NCBI GenBank assembly: GCA_038087015.1
Contig: JASBNA010000020.1
Coordinates: forward strand, 496,001-560,000
Source: Cerrena zonata
Lineage: Eukaryota; Basidiomycota; Agaricomycetes; Polyporales; Cerrenaceae
Direction of reading: 5' to 3'
DNA: 64,000 nucleotides
Shown piece after piece: positions 1 through 10,708 of this stretch (position 1 is the stretch's first letter; the number at the start of each line of letters is the position of its first letter). Made by a program: the position numbers and the translations under genes. The notes under the pieces are model-generated. The model saw only the letters and a list, made by a program, of their open reading frames with translations, did not search any database and was not told the origin of the DNA.

Positions 1-206
1 AATGGAATGACAGTGGAAGATGTACCCGCCGATGACCCAATTGTTTATGGTATGTACCTTCTTCACTATAAAGCTCGTACTTGACTAACTTTGTTGTAGT
101 GAATGGAGAACCTGTCCCGTTCTCACAGGTAACGGAGGAACATCAGGAGTTGATGACACCAGAGGAGTACACAGCATACTATGAAGTGATGACCTCGAGG
201 CTATGA
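1..206 (+). CDS. 3' end of a gene, possibly TFIIE subunit alpha
   Basis: Partial coding sequence entering from the left edge. Two exons are visible: 1-49 and 100-206, joined across a GT-AG intron of 50 nt. The spliced C-terminus contains the motifs VNGEPVPFSQVTEEHQ and LMTPEEYTAYYEV and ends in a TGA at 204-206. An ending with NGxPxPFSxVTEE followed by MTPEEYxAYxE is, from memory, characteristic of fungal TFIIE alpha, the subunit of the RNA polymerase II general factor that recruits TFIIH. The catalytic or zinc-binding part lies outside the window, so the assignment rests on about 50 residues and is tentative. Confidence 0.5.
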
Positions 207-477
207 CGTACGATAGGACAACGTATGAGAGAAGGTGTATTATAGAAGTATTGTATCAATTCCTAAGTTATTCAATATACGTTCTACCTAATTCCGATCT
301 CGGTCTCTACAGTGGAACTTGTCCTAATTAAGACGGATTTTCCGTTCTACACCTACTTCGCTGACAGAGAGTATTAGCACCCTGGGAAAGGGGTCTAATA
401 ATAAGGTTCATAGGCTGCTTATAACTCTGTCTGTAGCCATAGAACAAACGTCAGTTCCTATCTCCTTTTCTTCGATC

Positions 478-1835
478 ATGACTATCCCCAATCAGAAACT
501 GAACAATGGGACAGAGATTCCGGCTATTGGTGACTTACGTTACTTTGTTGTATGTACCTTCAAACCTGTTTAACATTGTTATAGGGTTTGGGTGTAGCTT
601 GGGGGGTAAACCAACGGACGAAGCCTACGGCTGGTTCATGAGTGCGATAGAAGTATGTGCTTCTACCTGATGTGTCTATGAGTGTGTACTTACATTGGAC
701 GTACCATCTGATAGAATGGGTTTAGGCACTTCGATACGGCGTATCTTTACGGTGAGAGCCCCGTCCGCCGTGGTTGATTCCAGTGAAATACTCACTCGCA
801 TACTGGGTAGGCTCGGAAACTACTTTATCCAAGGCCATCAAGGACTCGGGGATTCCGCGAGATCAATTCTTTATTACTACGAAACTTGGGCAAGTGAAGG
901 TCTTTGACTCGACGTGTGTTATATTCAGACATTTGTATAGTTGGAATCAAATGGCTCGCGTGCAGCAGTCCTTTGAAGAAAGTTTCACCAAACTTGACCT
1001 GGGGTACATTGATCTCGTAAGTGACTCATAATGCTTACTAAAAGCCACAATAGAGATTAAAGTATTCTACAGTATCTTATGCATTGGCCGTTCGCTGTAA
1101 AATATGAAGGTAATATTTTCGTAGACCATGTCAAGAATTGCTTTCGTTGATAACCTCCAGAGGGAAACATAAGGCCAGCAGATGCCAATGGAGATCTACT
1201 GAGAGACGAGTCGGTCACCTTCAACGATGCTTGGGCCGAGATGGAGAAATTACTCGCGAGCGGAAAAACCCGTGCTATTGGTGTCAGCAATTTCTCTGTC
1301 AAGAAGTATGTTATACTTGATATTCGACTCCGATTCTGAGAATCTGACTCAAAATCTAGTCTCGAAAAATTACTCACCACTGCCAAAGTTGTGCCAGCAG
1401 CTAACCAAGTCGAGTGAGCTTTGCTTTGCTTATTCTGTCAGATGATATTAAACATTGTCTATATTCTGTAGGATGCATCCTTATCTAGCTCAGCCTGAAC
1501 TCAAGGCGTACTGCGACTCCAAGGGTATCCTCATCGAGGCGTACACACCCACCGGATACGCGACTGTCCGCTCAGACCCCACTATTGTGTCACTTGCCGC
1601 TAAGTACAACGCTACTCCCGTACAAGTTATTCTTTCGTGGCATATTCGTCGAGGTATCGTTGTTGTCACAAAGAGCACGAACAAGGAGCACCAGAAAGAG
1701 AATCTAGAGCTACTTATGCTTTCTGAGGACGACTTCGAGACTATCAACAAGCTGGATAAAAACCAGAGGGTGCTCAACAAGGCGAATGATAGAGGGACGG
1801 TCTTTGGTTGGACGTATGAAGAGCTAGGGTGGTGA
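478..1835 (+). CDS. Aldo/keto reductase (NADPH-dependent), nine exons
   Basis: Exons 478-529, 585-652, 715-751, 811-889, 941-1016, 1073-1109, 1161-1305, 1360-1413 and 1472-1835 give a 303-residue protein, the usual AKR length. Family landmarks in order: a GFG near the N-terminus, HFDTAYLYGSE with the catalytic Asp and Tyr, TTKLG with the catalytic Lys, YLMHWP with the catalytic His, IGVSNFSV, and a C-terminal VVVTKST cofactor loop. It should reduce aldehydes or ketones with NADPH in the cytosol; the substrate cannot be read from sequence. The start is the first ATG giving the conserved N-terminus. The fourth intron (890-940) needs a GC donor (GCAAGT) and a TAG acceptor to keep frame. The downstream old yellow enzyme and SDR are also redox enzymes. 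It differs clearly from the second reductase at 43883-45064. Confidence 0.9.
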
Positions 1836-2198
1836 TTTTCTTGATTTATCAGAACTTGGCTCGGACCGTGTAACTTGAATATTACAATGAATGGATGCAC
1901 CAATGATTTACTAGCTGGATTGTTAAAAACATAACATTTGTGCAGAAACGCGCCGCGAATTGATATACATTATCCTAAGATTTATAGTAGCAAGACATAA
2001 ATAATAAGTATACAAGTGAGAAGCCTAAGCTGATTACTACTCTAATTATGTAATTAATAGTATCGTCGATTCGGAAGGTTCGACTTCTTTCAACATTAAT
2101 ATCGCTGGAAGACGAATACTTAGAAGTTCGAAGGACTGAGAACTCTTTAACACTCGATTGACGTGTGGACTCATCCTTGTATCCTGGAAAACCCCTCA
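1836..2198. other. Intergenic spacer
   Basis: AT-rich spacer of about 360 bp between the aldo/keto reductase stop and the ATG of the old yellow enzyme. It should hold the terminator of the first gene and the promoter of the second. No clear TATA box or other element stands out. Confidence 0.5.
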
Positions 2199-4108
2199 AT
2201 GTCCCAAAGTACTTCGAGTCGAAATGAACAGAACGCATCCACAACTCAGAGCGTGTCATCTCTCAATATTAATGGTAAGATCAATCTCTTACGTGGCTCG
2301 TTACACTCTGATCAAGCTATTCGCACTCCGCGTCACATAATAGAAGCTGGACTAGAGGATGTACTATCTCCTACATTACTTCCTTCTGGTCGTCGGATAT
2401 CCAACCGCCTAGTGAAAGTGAGTCGATTCAGAACGCATCCACAAACCAAGCAGACCTTCGCGAACTAGGTAGCACTGTATGAACACCTTGCGGATTTATT
2501 TGGCGGGCCTCCCAATGACGCCCATCTGTGTCTATACCGTCGCTGGGCAGAGTCGAATTGGGGTATGATTATTACAGGAAACGTACAGGTTTGCGATGAC
2601 CATCTGTCTCTCGGTAGAGATATTGTTGTTCCACCTATACTTTCCCAAGGCACCATACGACCCTTTGCGAATTTGGCTGCTGTAATTCACCGAAATAACC
2701 TGGACCCTTCTCATACACCATTGGCCATTATGCAATTATCCCATTCAGGTCGACAATCGGCGAATATCATTGGGGGTCGTGCTCCTTTTTATCCTCCTTT
2801 CGCACCAAGTTCCGTTCCATTGAGGCTCTCACCTAAAGGTGGAATCTTTGGCACTCTATTGCATCGCTTCCTGTTCCAAACACCTCGTGAAATAGGAACC
2901 CAGGATATTGATGGTATTATAAACGGGTTTCTAAGAGGTGCAGCGCTAGCATCTTTGAGCGGATTCGATGGAGTTGAGCTTCACGCTGGTCATGGCTGTA
3001 AGATTTCCTAATATTGTCTTGAGTGACTGAACGAGTTGATTATATTCGTACTGCACAGACCTTCTCTCGCAGTTCATGAATCCAAAGGTATACATATCAT
3101 TTCTCGTTCGGGCTGCTATAGCTAACATGTATCACAGACAAATCTACGCACGGACGAATATTCCGTAACAGAAAACGGTTTGGCTTTCTTGAAAAAGATT
3201 CTCTTTACTATCAGGTCGTCCGACGACATCCCGGGTGACTTCGTGGTGGGGATCAAACTCAACGCTGGAGATTATATCGACAAAGACACGAAGGAAATAA
3301 TGAATACAGAGAAAACCGATCTCCCGTTTCAACATGTGAAGGAAATCGCGAGCTGGGGGACCGTCGATTTCATCGAAATTAGTGGTGGGAATTATGAACA
3401 TCCTGGTTCGTCTCCGTTTTTCTGTGCACCTTCGTATCATTAACAACCTCAAATATAAACGGATTAGATTTCATGAACAATGGACCGCGTCGGTCCTCGC
3501 GTCAAGCTCTTTTTGCTGACTTCTCGCGACGCGTCGTCACACTCCTCGACACTCAGAGGATGGATTCGAAACAGCAACCACCTCTTGTCCTTCTCACCGG
3601 AGGCCTATGTTCTCCCGAACTTTTAACCACGGCATTGTCCAAAAGGCACGCAGATCTGCTAGGAATCGGTCGACTCTCTGTGATATGTCCGGACTTGCCA
3701 GCCAGACTTGCCAAACATATTCAAGACCCCAAAAGTTCCGGAGAAGACTCAATTCCAGAGGATTTTCGATTCTCAGGTCTCAGCCAGGTCGAACGAACCC
3801 TGGCTCGTATTCTCAGTTTGGCTTGGAACCTCATTCCTACCCTTCTTCGACCACAGTTCCCTTCGCTGGTTGGTGCGGGCGTGGAAATGGCTCGTTACAA
3901 TGTTGCCATCCGCTCTTTGGCATATGGAAAGAAGGAGCCCGAAACTAGTGAAGGTATCTTTGCAGTTATACGGATGTGGCTCTATCTTTCTCCTGGATCA
4001 AATACGACCCATACGTTGGAACGTCGATTGTTATGGACATCCATAGCAGGAGTCTATGTTCTCTCGGCCGTCCTTTTAGCATGGGCGGTGACCATTCTTC
4101 GTCAATGA
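2199..4108 (+). CDS. NADH:flavin oxidoreductase (old yellow enzyme family) with C-terminal membrane anchor
   Basis: Exons 2199-2417, 2469-2997, 3059-3087, 3138-3405 and 3468-4108 give 561 residues. The family core starts at LPSGRRISNRLVKVALYEHLA. Further FMN-barrel landmarks are IITGNVQV, QLSHSGRQS, GFDGVELHAGHGYLLSQF, VVGIKLN, and IEISGGNYE followed by VLLTGGL and ADLLGIGR, which fit FMN phosphate binding. It should use reduced nicotinamide to reduce activated alkenes through bound FMN. Unlike soluble old yellow enzymes, it ends in a hydrophobic segment of about 22 residues (LLWTSIAGVYVLSAVLLAWA region) and a short polar tail. This suggests tail anchoring in a membrane, which is inference. 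The N-terminal 60 residues are Ser/Asn/Thr-rich, and the exact start is less certain than the core. Confidence 0.88.
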
Positions 4109-4412
4109 AGTCATAGTCAGCCATAAACATGTACTACGATGTATAACCTTGAATACGCTGTCTATGTCTGACTTACTAAATATGAAAACACCATTGATTA
4201 GACACCGACCTTGTCTTACAGGTTGTTTGAGACAAGAACTCCCGATCTGCTCAAGTGTACACGAGCACCACCATCGGCAGGTTTACTGCGTAAATAAATC
4301 GCTTGTATTTAGTGACTGGTAGACAGAAGTTGACATGCTTCGTAGACTACTGTACTTCTGATGTTTTCTAGTAAGAACTAGCATGGACAAGTAGAGTCTA
4401 CATGCAAAGTTA
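4109..4412. other. Convergent intergenic spacer
   Basis: About 300 bp between the stop codons of two convergent genes. It should contain both polyadenylation regions. No coding signal or repeat was seen. Confidence 0.5.
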
Positions 4413-5701
4413 TTAGCATTTCAAAGACAACTCAAACAGTTTCACACTTACACCTCCATCAATGAGAACAGTCTCTCCATTGACATACCAGTTGCTCAAT
4501 AGGAATAGAACTAGAGAGGCAACATCCCTCCTGGAACCACCTACATTTGACGGACCACCTAACTCTTCAGGAAGCTGAGGGGTGGGTACCGCAAATGGAT
4601 GATCATTATTTTTAGAAAACGATTGGCCACTGGCATCGGCTGATCCCGGAACGGACATTCCAGAAACGAAGAGCCCAGGCGCAATCCCATTCACTCGTAC
4701 ACCCAAGGGCAGGAGCTCACGGGCTAGTGTGGATGTAGCTTGTCCGATAGCTGCCTTAGAGAAGATATATGGGTAGCTCCGACCTGCAGTGTTAGAATCC
4801 TATATTTACATTGTCAGTTTAGATTCAGCGATATAATACAAGTAATTATGCTGACCTTAGTCCAACCGTTCATACTGCTTGTCATGATGACCTGAGGTGG
4901 GAATTTCCGCCCTTCGTCACCAAATCCGTGTTCCTTCCATTTCTCAAGAAGTGGAAGGAATGCGAATGTGAGCCAATAAGGACCAAAGGCGTTCACGCGA
5001 AGAGTTCTATCGAATGTCTCTTCAGGCACTTTATCAAAGTACGCTTCGACAAAATCTGCCGCTTTTCCCGAGGTCGGTGGTACGAATGTGCCCTCCAGTA
5101 TGCTGGACGAGGGGTCAGATGTAATGGTTTAGGTAATGAGATGGATACCTACCCTGCATTGTTAAATAAAACCGTGACATATGGTGCTTGTTTCCCAACT
5201 TCGTCAGCAAGACGTTTTGCTTCGGACTGCGAAATAAGAAAATCAAAATGAGTGGGATCCAAATATTTGTAGGCGGGATTAGTACCTTTTTGCTAATGTC
5301 CCCTACAAGTCCAATAAGACGACCTGGCAAGTTGGCTGTCTGAGCGGCCTCGTTATATATCTTGGTCACGCTAGAACACATTTCCTTGAGTATATAACAC
5401 TGTATTTCTTCAAATTTGACCAACCTTTGAACCAAACTTTCGTTTTGATCGATAATAAAAACTAACACTCAATTAACACCTTGTATGACGAAGAGAGACA
5501 TTTTTGACTGCTACCTGTGGCACCATTAGACAGCAAAGCCGTCGTTATCATATTCCCGATTCCCTGTAATTTATAATCAGGATATCGAATTGAGGACTCG
5601 TTTTCATGACTTACAGATGCACCACCTGTGACAACAGCAACGACCCCACGAAGGTCATGCAGGCTACTTGAGTGTGCTTGCTTGATATTTAATTCCGCCA
5701 T
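4413..5701 (-). CDS. Short-chain dehydrogenase/reductase (SDR)
   Basis: Seven exons on the minus strand: 5615-5701, 5515-5563, 5425-5461, 5286-5370, 5153-5226, 4856-5102 and 4413-4799, giving 321 residues. The Rossmann glycine motif TGGASGIG is formed across the first intron. VFIID follows as the end of the second strand, then NNAG after an intron, TSSMNGW with the catalytic Ser, and YIFSK with the catalytic Tyr and Lys. The C-terminal part has RVNGIAPG and a VLIDGG ending typical of classical SDRs. It should be an NAD(P)(H)-dependent alcohol/ketone oxidoreductase; the substrate is unknown. A long insert with Ser/Asn-rich sequence sits between the cofactor part and the C-terminal helix, in the substrate-loop position. 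The gene converges with the old yellow enzyme gene. Confidence 0.9.
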
Positions 5702-6784
5702 ACTGATATAAGTTAAGTCGTTACTTTGCCAGACGAGACTGGAAAGAAAGAGGGGCTTACGGTGATAGTATGAAGGCTCGTTAAGACTCTCCCACGGAAT
5801 ACGCCATTGTATTCCATGACCTATATATATGATACATAAACATCACCGACGTCATCGATTCCTTCGAGAGGTTTCGTAAGTGAAACCTTGTGAGCAAGAC
5901 CTTGCGAGTGAGTAAACAAGTCGGAGCCGTATGTGGGTTGGACGGATGCTTACATCTATTCTGGAACACGCTGATATATAATACGTTTATATGTTTGAAT
6001 AAAGTACTCTGAAATAAAACCTTGAGTAATGGCAGCGGACCCGAAACCGCTGTGACTTGTCGTGAGAAATGGCCACTTAAATCCGCTGAACCTGGTCTTC
6101 GTATTATTGTCCTGCTATAGAATCTCACTCTTCATTCGGCGTGGATCTAGTAATCCGCAGTGTGGGTATCGCGAAGCATCAGGACTCCCTCAAACCCAGC
6201 GCCGTACCCACATACTCCGAGTTCGCAGTTTAGTATTGGTCACCAAGCAAATAGTACGATCTCAACCAGACCATGATAAATGTGGAGGAGAATTGAAGCT
6301 GTTGTCAATATTTTTGATACCTTGGGAGAAATGGTGAAGTATTAGTTGACATACACCGATCATTTGAACAACTGGCCTTGACATTTGTGCTATCGATACC
6401 TTGCAGTAACTTAGGTCAAACGACAAACGACCAGGCAGGCAGGACACAAGACGACTAGTGAAGTCCAGACACATCTTCGCCAGCCTTCGTCTTCGATAAA
6501 CTCTCAGGTTCCGAGAATAGAAGAGCAGCATGTCCCTAGACATCGCGTCAACTGACAGAGTCATCGGATGTCTGGGGATCAAGATGGCTGTATTTTGCTT
6601 CCCATCCGGTATTGGTTAGAGACCTATTGTCGAAAAAATGTAGGGTGTAGGGTGGTTACTACGAAGAGGACCATGAGACCTTCCTGTCCATTATCTTATT
6701 TTATCTCTATTGAGAATTCGATGGGCCGAAAGTTGTACCTCAAGTCTATATGTGCCGTTCTATGATGAAGTTTGTGCTGTCCAT
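5702..6784. other. Gene-poor spacer
   Basis: About 1.1 kb upstream of the SDR start. Several short frames exist on both strands, but none shows family motifs or a convincing splice pattern. I see no repeat or RNA gene. The first few hundred bases should include the SDR promoter. Confidence 0.4.
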
Positions 6785-7700
6785 TCAGTGAAACGACAGC
6801 CATTCCATATCTCCACCATAGAATTTGGTCAAGTCATTATACAGTAGTCCAATGTCTTCTTGCGTGGGTATGAGAGACCACTGAGATGAGCCAAGCCTTT
6901 CGGGATTCAAAGAATGCTGATCATCCGACAAGCCACTCGTGGGGTACTGTGTCATCTTATCTGCAACGAGAAGTCCAAGATACCCATGGAGTTCAAGAGA
7001 GATTGGCGAGGCCTAAAAGTACATATCGGTCAGCTACATTTCCTTACAGAGTAAGATATTGGAATGGCACTTACGCCAAGACCTTATGTGACAAAAATCG
7101 ACAAGCCTACTAGGACCAATGCCATCAGGTCATGAGTACTGAAATGACGAAGCTTCATCTGCCCCAGAACGTACCTTTACCTAACGGGTGTGATTGTCGA
7201 GCGTATCTGACATGTACCATTTCCCGTTTCATACACTTTCGATTCTAGGATACCACGAACCCTGAGTGCATTCGCAAGGTCCTTGGCCTTGGCACTTCGC
7301 GAGATGATTATAGCATTCTAATGGCCTCGGATACATAGTAAGAAAAACTTTATGCAAAGACTTTGCAAGCTTTTATGCAGAACGTACGTGAAAATGCACA
7401 GTGCCTCAATAGTCCCGGTCAGATACAGAGTTCATATTTTAGCGATCGTTGGAGATATCACCAAACATGTCGTGAGGCTTGCGCCTAAGTTCAAAATATT
7501 TTGACAATGACGGAATACTCTGGCACGAACGTGTACAGCTGCGGCGGTGCTCGGTGCCTTGGTATTTCCATTTATGGTGATTATATCGAGCCTCCGCCGG
7601 CCTAGCCCGGCTACAGGAGCATGACGGCACCAATTCTCGAAGCTATAAAGGCTAAGATTAAAGTATAGCAAAATTACCCCTTATCTTTCTTTCTCCTCAA
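6785..7700 (-). pseudogene. Unrecognised minus-strand reading frame fragments, possibly a broken gene
   Basis: Two open stretches look protein-like on the minus strand. The segment 7317-7181 reads SAKAKDLANALRVRGILES and is bounded by a TAG acceptor and a GTAAAG donor. The segment 7012-6785 is 75 codons long, includes ISLELHGYLGLLVADKM and ends in TGA at 6785-6787. A TTTTAG acceptor precedes the second. I could not join the two in one frame with plausible introns, and I do not recognise a family. Further upstream, around 7440-7640, two overlapping frames are open but also unlinked. It may be an intact gene whose splicing I have not solved, or a decayed one. Confidence 0.25.
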
Positions 7701-7725
7701 CCACCACTCCCCCGCGAAACCTTTG

Positions 7726-9989
7726 ATGCTAATGAGACAACAAACACCAATCGGACCGCTGTTGAAGACCGTTTTCGAGGTACGTACTTGGGACCTTCGA
7801 TGGTCACGAGCTGCCGAACGATGAGGTCACTCACGCGGCTACAAACAGTCTATTTTTGAGGTCTTTCTACTATGTCTAGCAGGGTACATCTTGGCGAGAA
7901 AAGGCATTCTTGACCGGCCCTACTCAGAAGGTACGAGGTTACATTGTCTATGTCCACGAACAACGACGTTGAAATTTCCTTACGCACAAATAGAAACTCA
8001 ACCGGTTGAACGTATCGTTGTTCACGCCTGCGCTTCTTTTCTCAAAAGTTGCGTTCTTTCTCAACCCAGGTATGCTCTTTGAATCCCCTTCCATATCCCC
8101 GTTGACAAGGCCTGAATTCTGCTTAGCGAAACTCCGTGAACTATGGATAATCCCTATAGTATTTATTGTGACAACTACCATCTCAATGACCGTCGCCTTC
8201 ACCCTCGGATGGGCTTTTAAACTGAAGAGGTCACAACGGTGAGTTTCCCTTAGCATACTTCCGACTCCGCCAGCTAGGGGCAGCCAAGAATACACTGCTC
8301 TTAGGAGTCTTAGCCAGCCGAACAACGACACGCATTAAGCATGCACAGCGCGGATCTTTTACTGCGCCGCACATTTGAAAGAAAATAACACCGAGAAACC
8401 ATGATGTGCCAAACACATACTTATGTTATTTTCTTGCTACTACCAGATGCAGGAAATGATCCCCACTGTCATACTTATCTGTCTCGTTTTTGGCACTGCT
8501 CTTGGCGTAGCACGAGGTTCAATGTGCTGACTTTGTTCCTAGATCTTTTGCTATTGCGTCAGCAATGTTCATGAACTCCAACTCACTCCCGATCGCGCTG
8601 ATGCAATCGTTGGTGGTCACCGTTCCTGGTCTGAAATGGGATGACGACGATAACCGTGACGCCATGGTGGGCCGTGCGCTTACCTACCTCGTTCTCTACA
8701 GCACATTGGGCATGATCGTAAGTCTCCACAAAGCTAGACCAATGATAGCCTATTTGACTCCATCTCTGATTTTCAGGTACGTTGGAGCTATGGTGTCCGT
8801 CTTTTATCACATGCGGATCCCGAGGGCACCGATTCTCCCGCAGCAAGGAGAGGCTACAGATTCACAACACGAAGGCGCACTCGATAGCGAAGCTGGCCAC
8901 TCCGACTGAAGTGGAATGCCCAACGATTACGGTCAATGGTATAGGGCCATACTGATCCTAAGTTCTTTTACTCGTTCCCCAACTCGCCTTCGAGACTTTC
9001 GAATAACCTCCCTCAAGCATCATCCTCTTCGGTTTCTTTAGCTCACGATGTTGACGACGACAATGAAGATGATGAAGACACCATTGAGATCCGCAGAAGA
9101 AGGCGGAATCCGATCACACCTAGTTCCTCGCCTTTCCAAGCTCGTGTCCGTAGGATCAGACATCGAGTGAAGAAAGCGTTGAAGAACCTCAATGATTTCA
9201 TGACTGTGCCGCTTTGGGCAGCCCTTGCATCGTTATTAGTCGCGTGTATACGCCCAGTACAACACGTTCTGGAAGAGCACATGGAATGGTTCAAGGGCGC
9301 GCTCAATCAGGCAGGCGACGTCTCGATCCCTCTCACGCTTGTCGTCCTCGGAGCGTATTTCTACACGCCATTAACGGAGGAGGAAAAACTTGAGCGAAGT
9401 CGCAGGGCACTACCGCGTCATGCAGATGACGAGGAGGAGGCTCGAGGAAGGAGCATCAGCACGACTGTCTCTCAGATTTCGCTGGTCGACAATGTGCGGG
9501 AGATGTTCAAGCTTGCGCCTAGACGCAAGAACTCTGAAGAGAGGAGACGGCAGAAGGAGAAGAGCCGGCCTGGTGAGACGAAGACGGTGGTAATTGCGAT
9601 TCTCTCGAGAATGGTGATTACACCGTTGTTTCTCCTGCCGCTGATGGCTATCGGTGCGAAGTGGGATTTCCAGGAAGTCTTCGCAGAGTAAGTCTCTCTA
9701 TTAGTGGGGTTGGATTTCGACTGATGGATATTTTTCTGTAGTCCCATCTTCGTTGTGTCTAATGTGCTCCTCATTTCTTCACCGCCTGCTCTCACATTGG
9801 CCCAGGTACGTACACGACTCTGTGATTATTGAATACTCTCTTAACATACACTCGCAGATTACACAAGCAGCCTCTGGAGATGCCTTCGAGCGGCTCATCT
9901 CTCGTACCATCTTCTGGTCATACTGTGTTGTGACACCACCCAGCACTATCATTTGCGTCGTCGTCGGCTTGATCCTCAGCAAGCTTTGA
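7726..9989 (+). CDS. Auxin efflux carrier / PIN-like membrane transporter, apparently frameshifted
   Basis: Multi-exon membrane protein of the fungal auxin-efflux-carrier type (PIN/PILS superfamily). Visible pieces in order: TPIGPLLKTVFE (7726 start, with a second in-frame ATG at 7732), VFLLCLAGYILARKGIL, LNVSLFTPALLFSKVAFFLNP, ELWIIPIVFIVTTTISM, the conserved FMNSNSLPIALMQSL, and LTYLVLYSTLGMI. A long acidic and basic cytosolic loop follows, then the C-terminal bundle of helices including PLWAALASLLVACIRP, VSIPLTLVVLGAYFYTP, MVITPLFLLPLMAIG, and a final segment ending at 9989. It is a putative transporter of small organic anions in plasma or ER membrane. One extra base near 7919-7922 breaks the frame between ILDR and the conserved PTQK-LNRLN stretch. 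The linker around 8850-8960 also changes frame without a clear intron. It may be assembly error or early decay. Confidence 0.75.
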
Positions 9990-10708
9990 ATTGCCTTCAT
10001 CTTAGACAACATATTCATATTGGACATATCTCTCATCATATACGTACATCTCGCACTACCTCTCTTACAACATAACTCCCGGTCTATACTCCATTTACAT
10101 CTCGATTTAGACAAATATCTTTCTCATTTCCTAATTTGTTTGATCTCATTTCAAGGGCTTGTGTTTGATGTGTATACCATAGTTTTACAAGGAATCAAAA
10201 TGTAGCACTTCCCTCTTGTCTTTTTCTACCTACACTTGAAGAGTCGCATCCTGACTAGCCTTGATGTGACTGCGTATGGGGCGCATGTGTTCAATGGTAC
10301 TCGACGATCTCAGAATTGCCCTGCATTCATCTACTTTAGCTCATCTGGTCTGGCCGTGTACCACATGAGTTCCTGTCACTTTCGTAAGAGTTTGAATCAT
10401 AATATTTCGTTGGAAGTTGACTCCCGTGTAGATGGCGCACCCTCTCCAACACGGTATACTTTTTTATCCATGGTACTGTTTCTTTGTTTTGATCCTTCTA
10501 ACCGAGATCTTGTTTGTGGTCGTTTTTACACAAGCAACCAAAATGTAAGATGGTAGAGATGAGCAAAACTGGCATCCTGTGGCAAACGTGGATTATATCC
10601 CGATCAATACTTTCGTAAGTTCCCCGGCTGGTGACAATTTCGGCTAGATTATCACAACTTGAACCAAACTTGAACCAACGAATCATCGTCACCTCTTAGG
10701 CTACATCC
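9990..10708. other. Intergenic spacer
   Basis: About 720 bp between the carrier stop and the F-box start. It is T- and C-rich near the left end, as expected for a 3' UTR. No gene, repeat or clear TATA box was seen. Confidence 0.45.

Noticed and set aside
7915..7930. Solving the carrier frame break with an extra intron
   Set aside because: No donor or acceptor in the right phase; a one-base frameshift is the simplest explanation.
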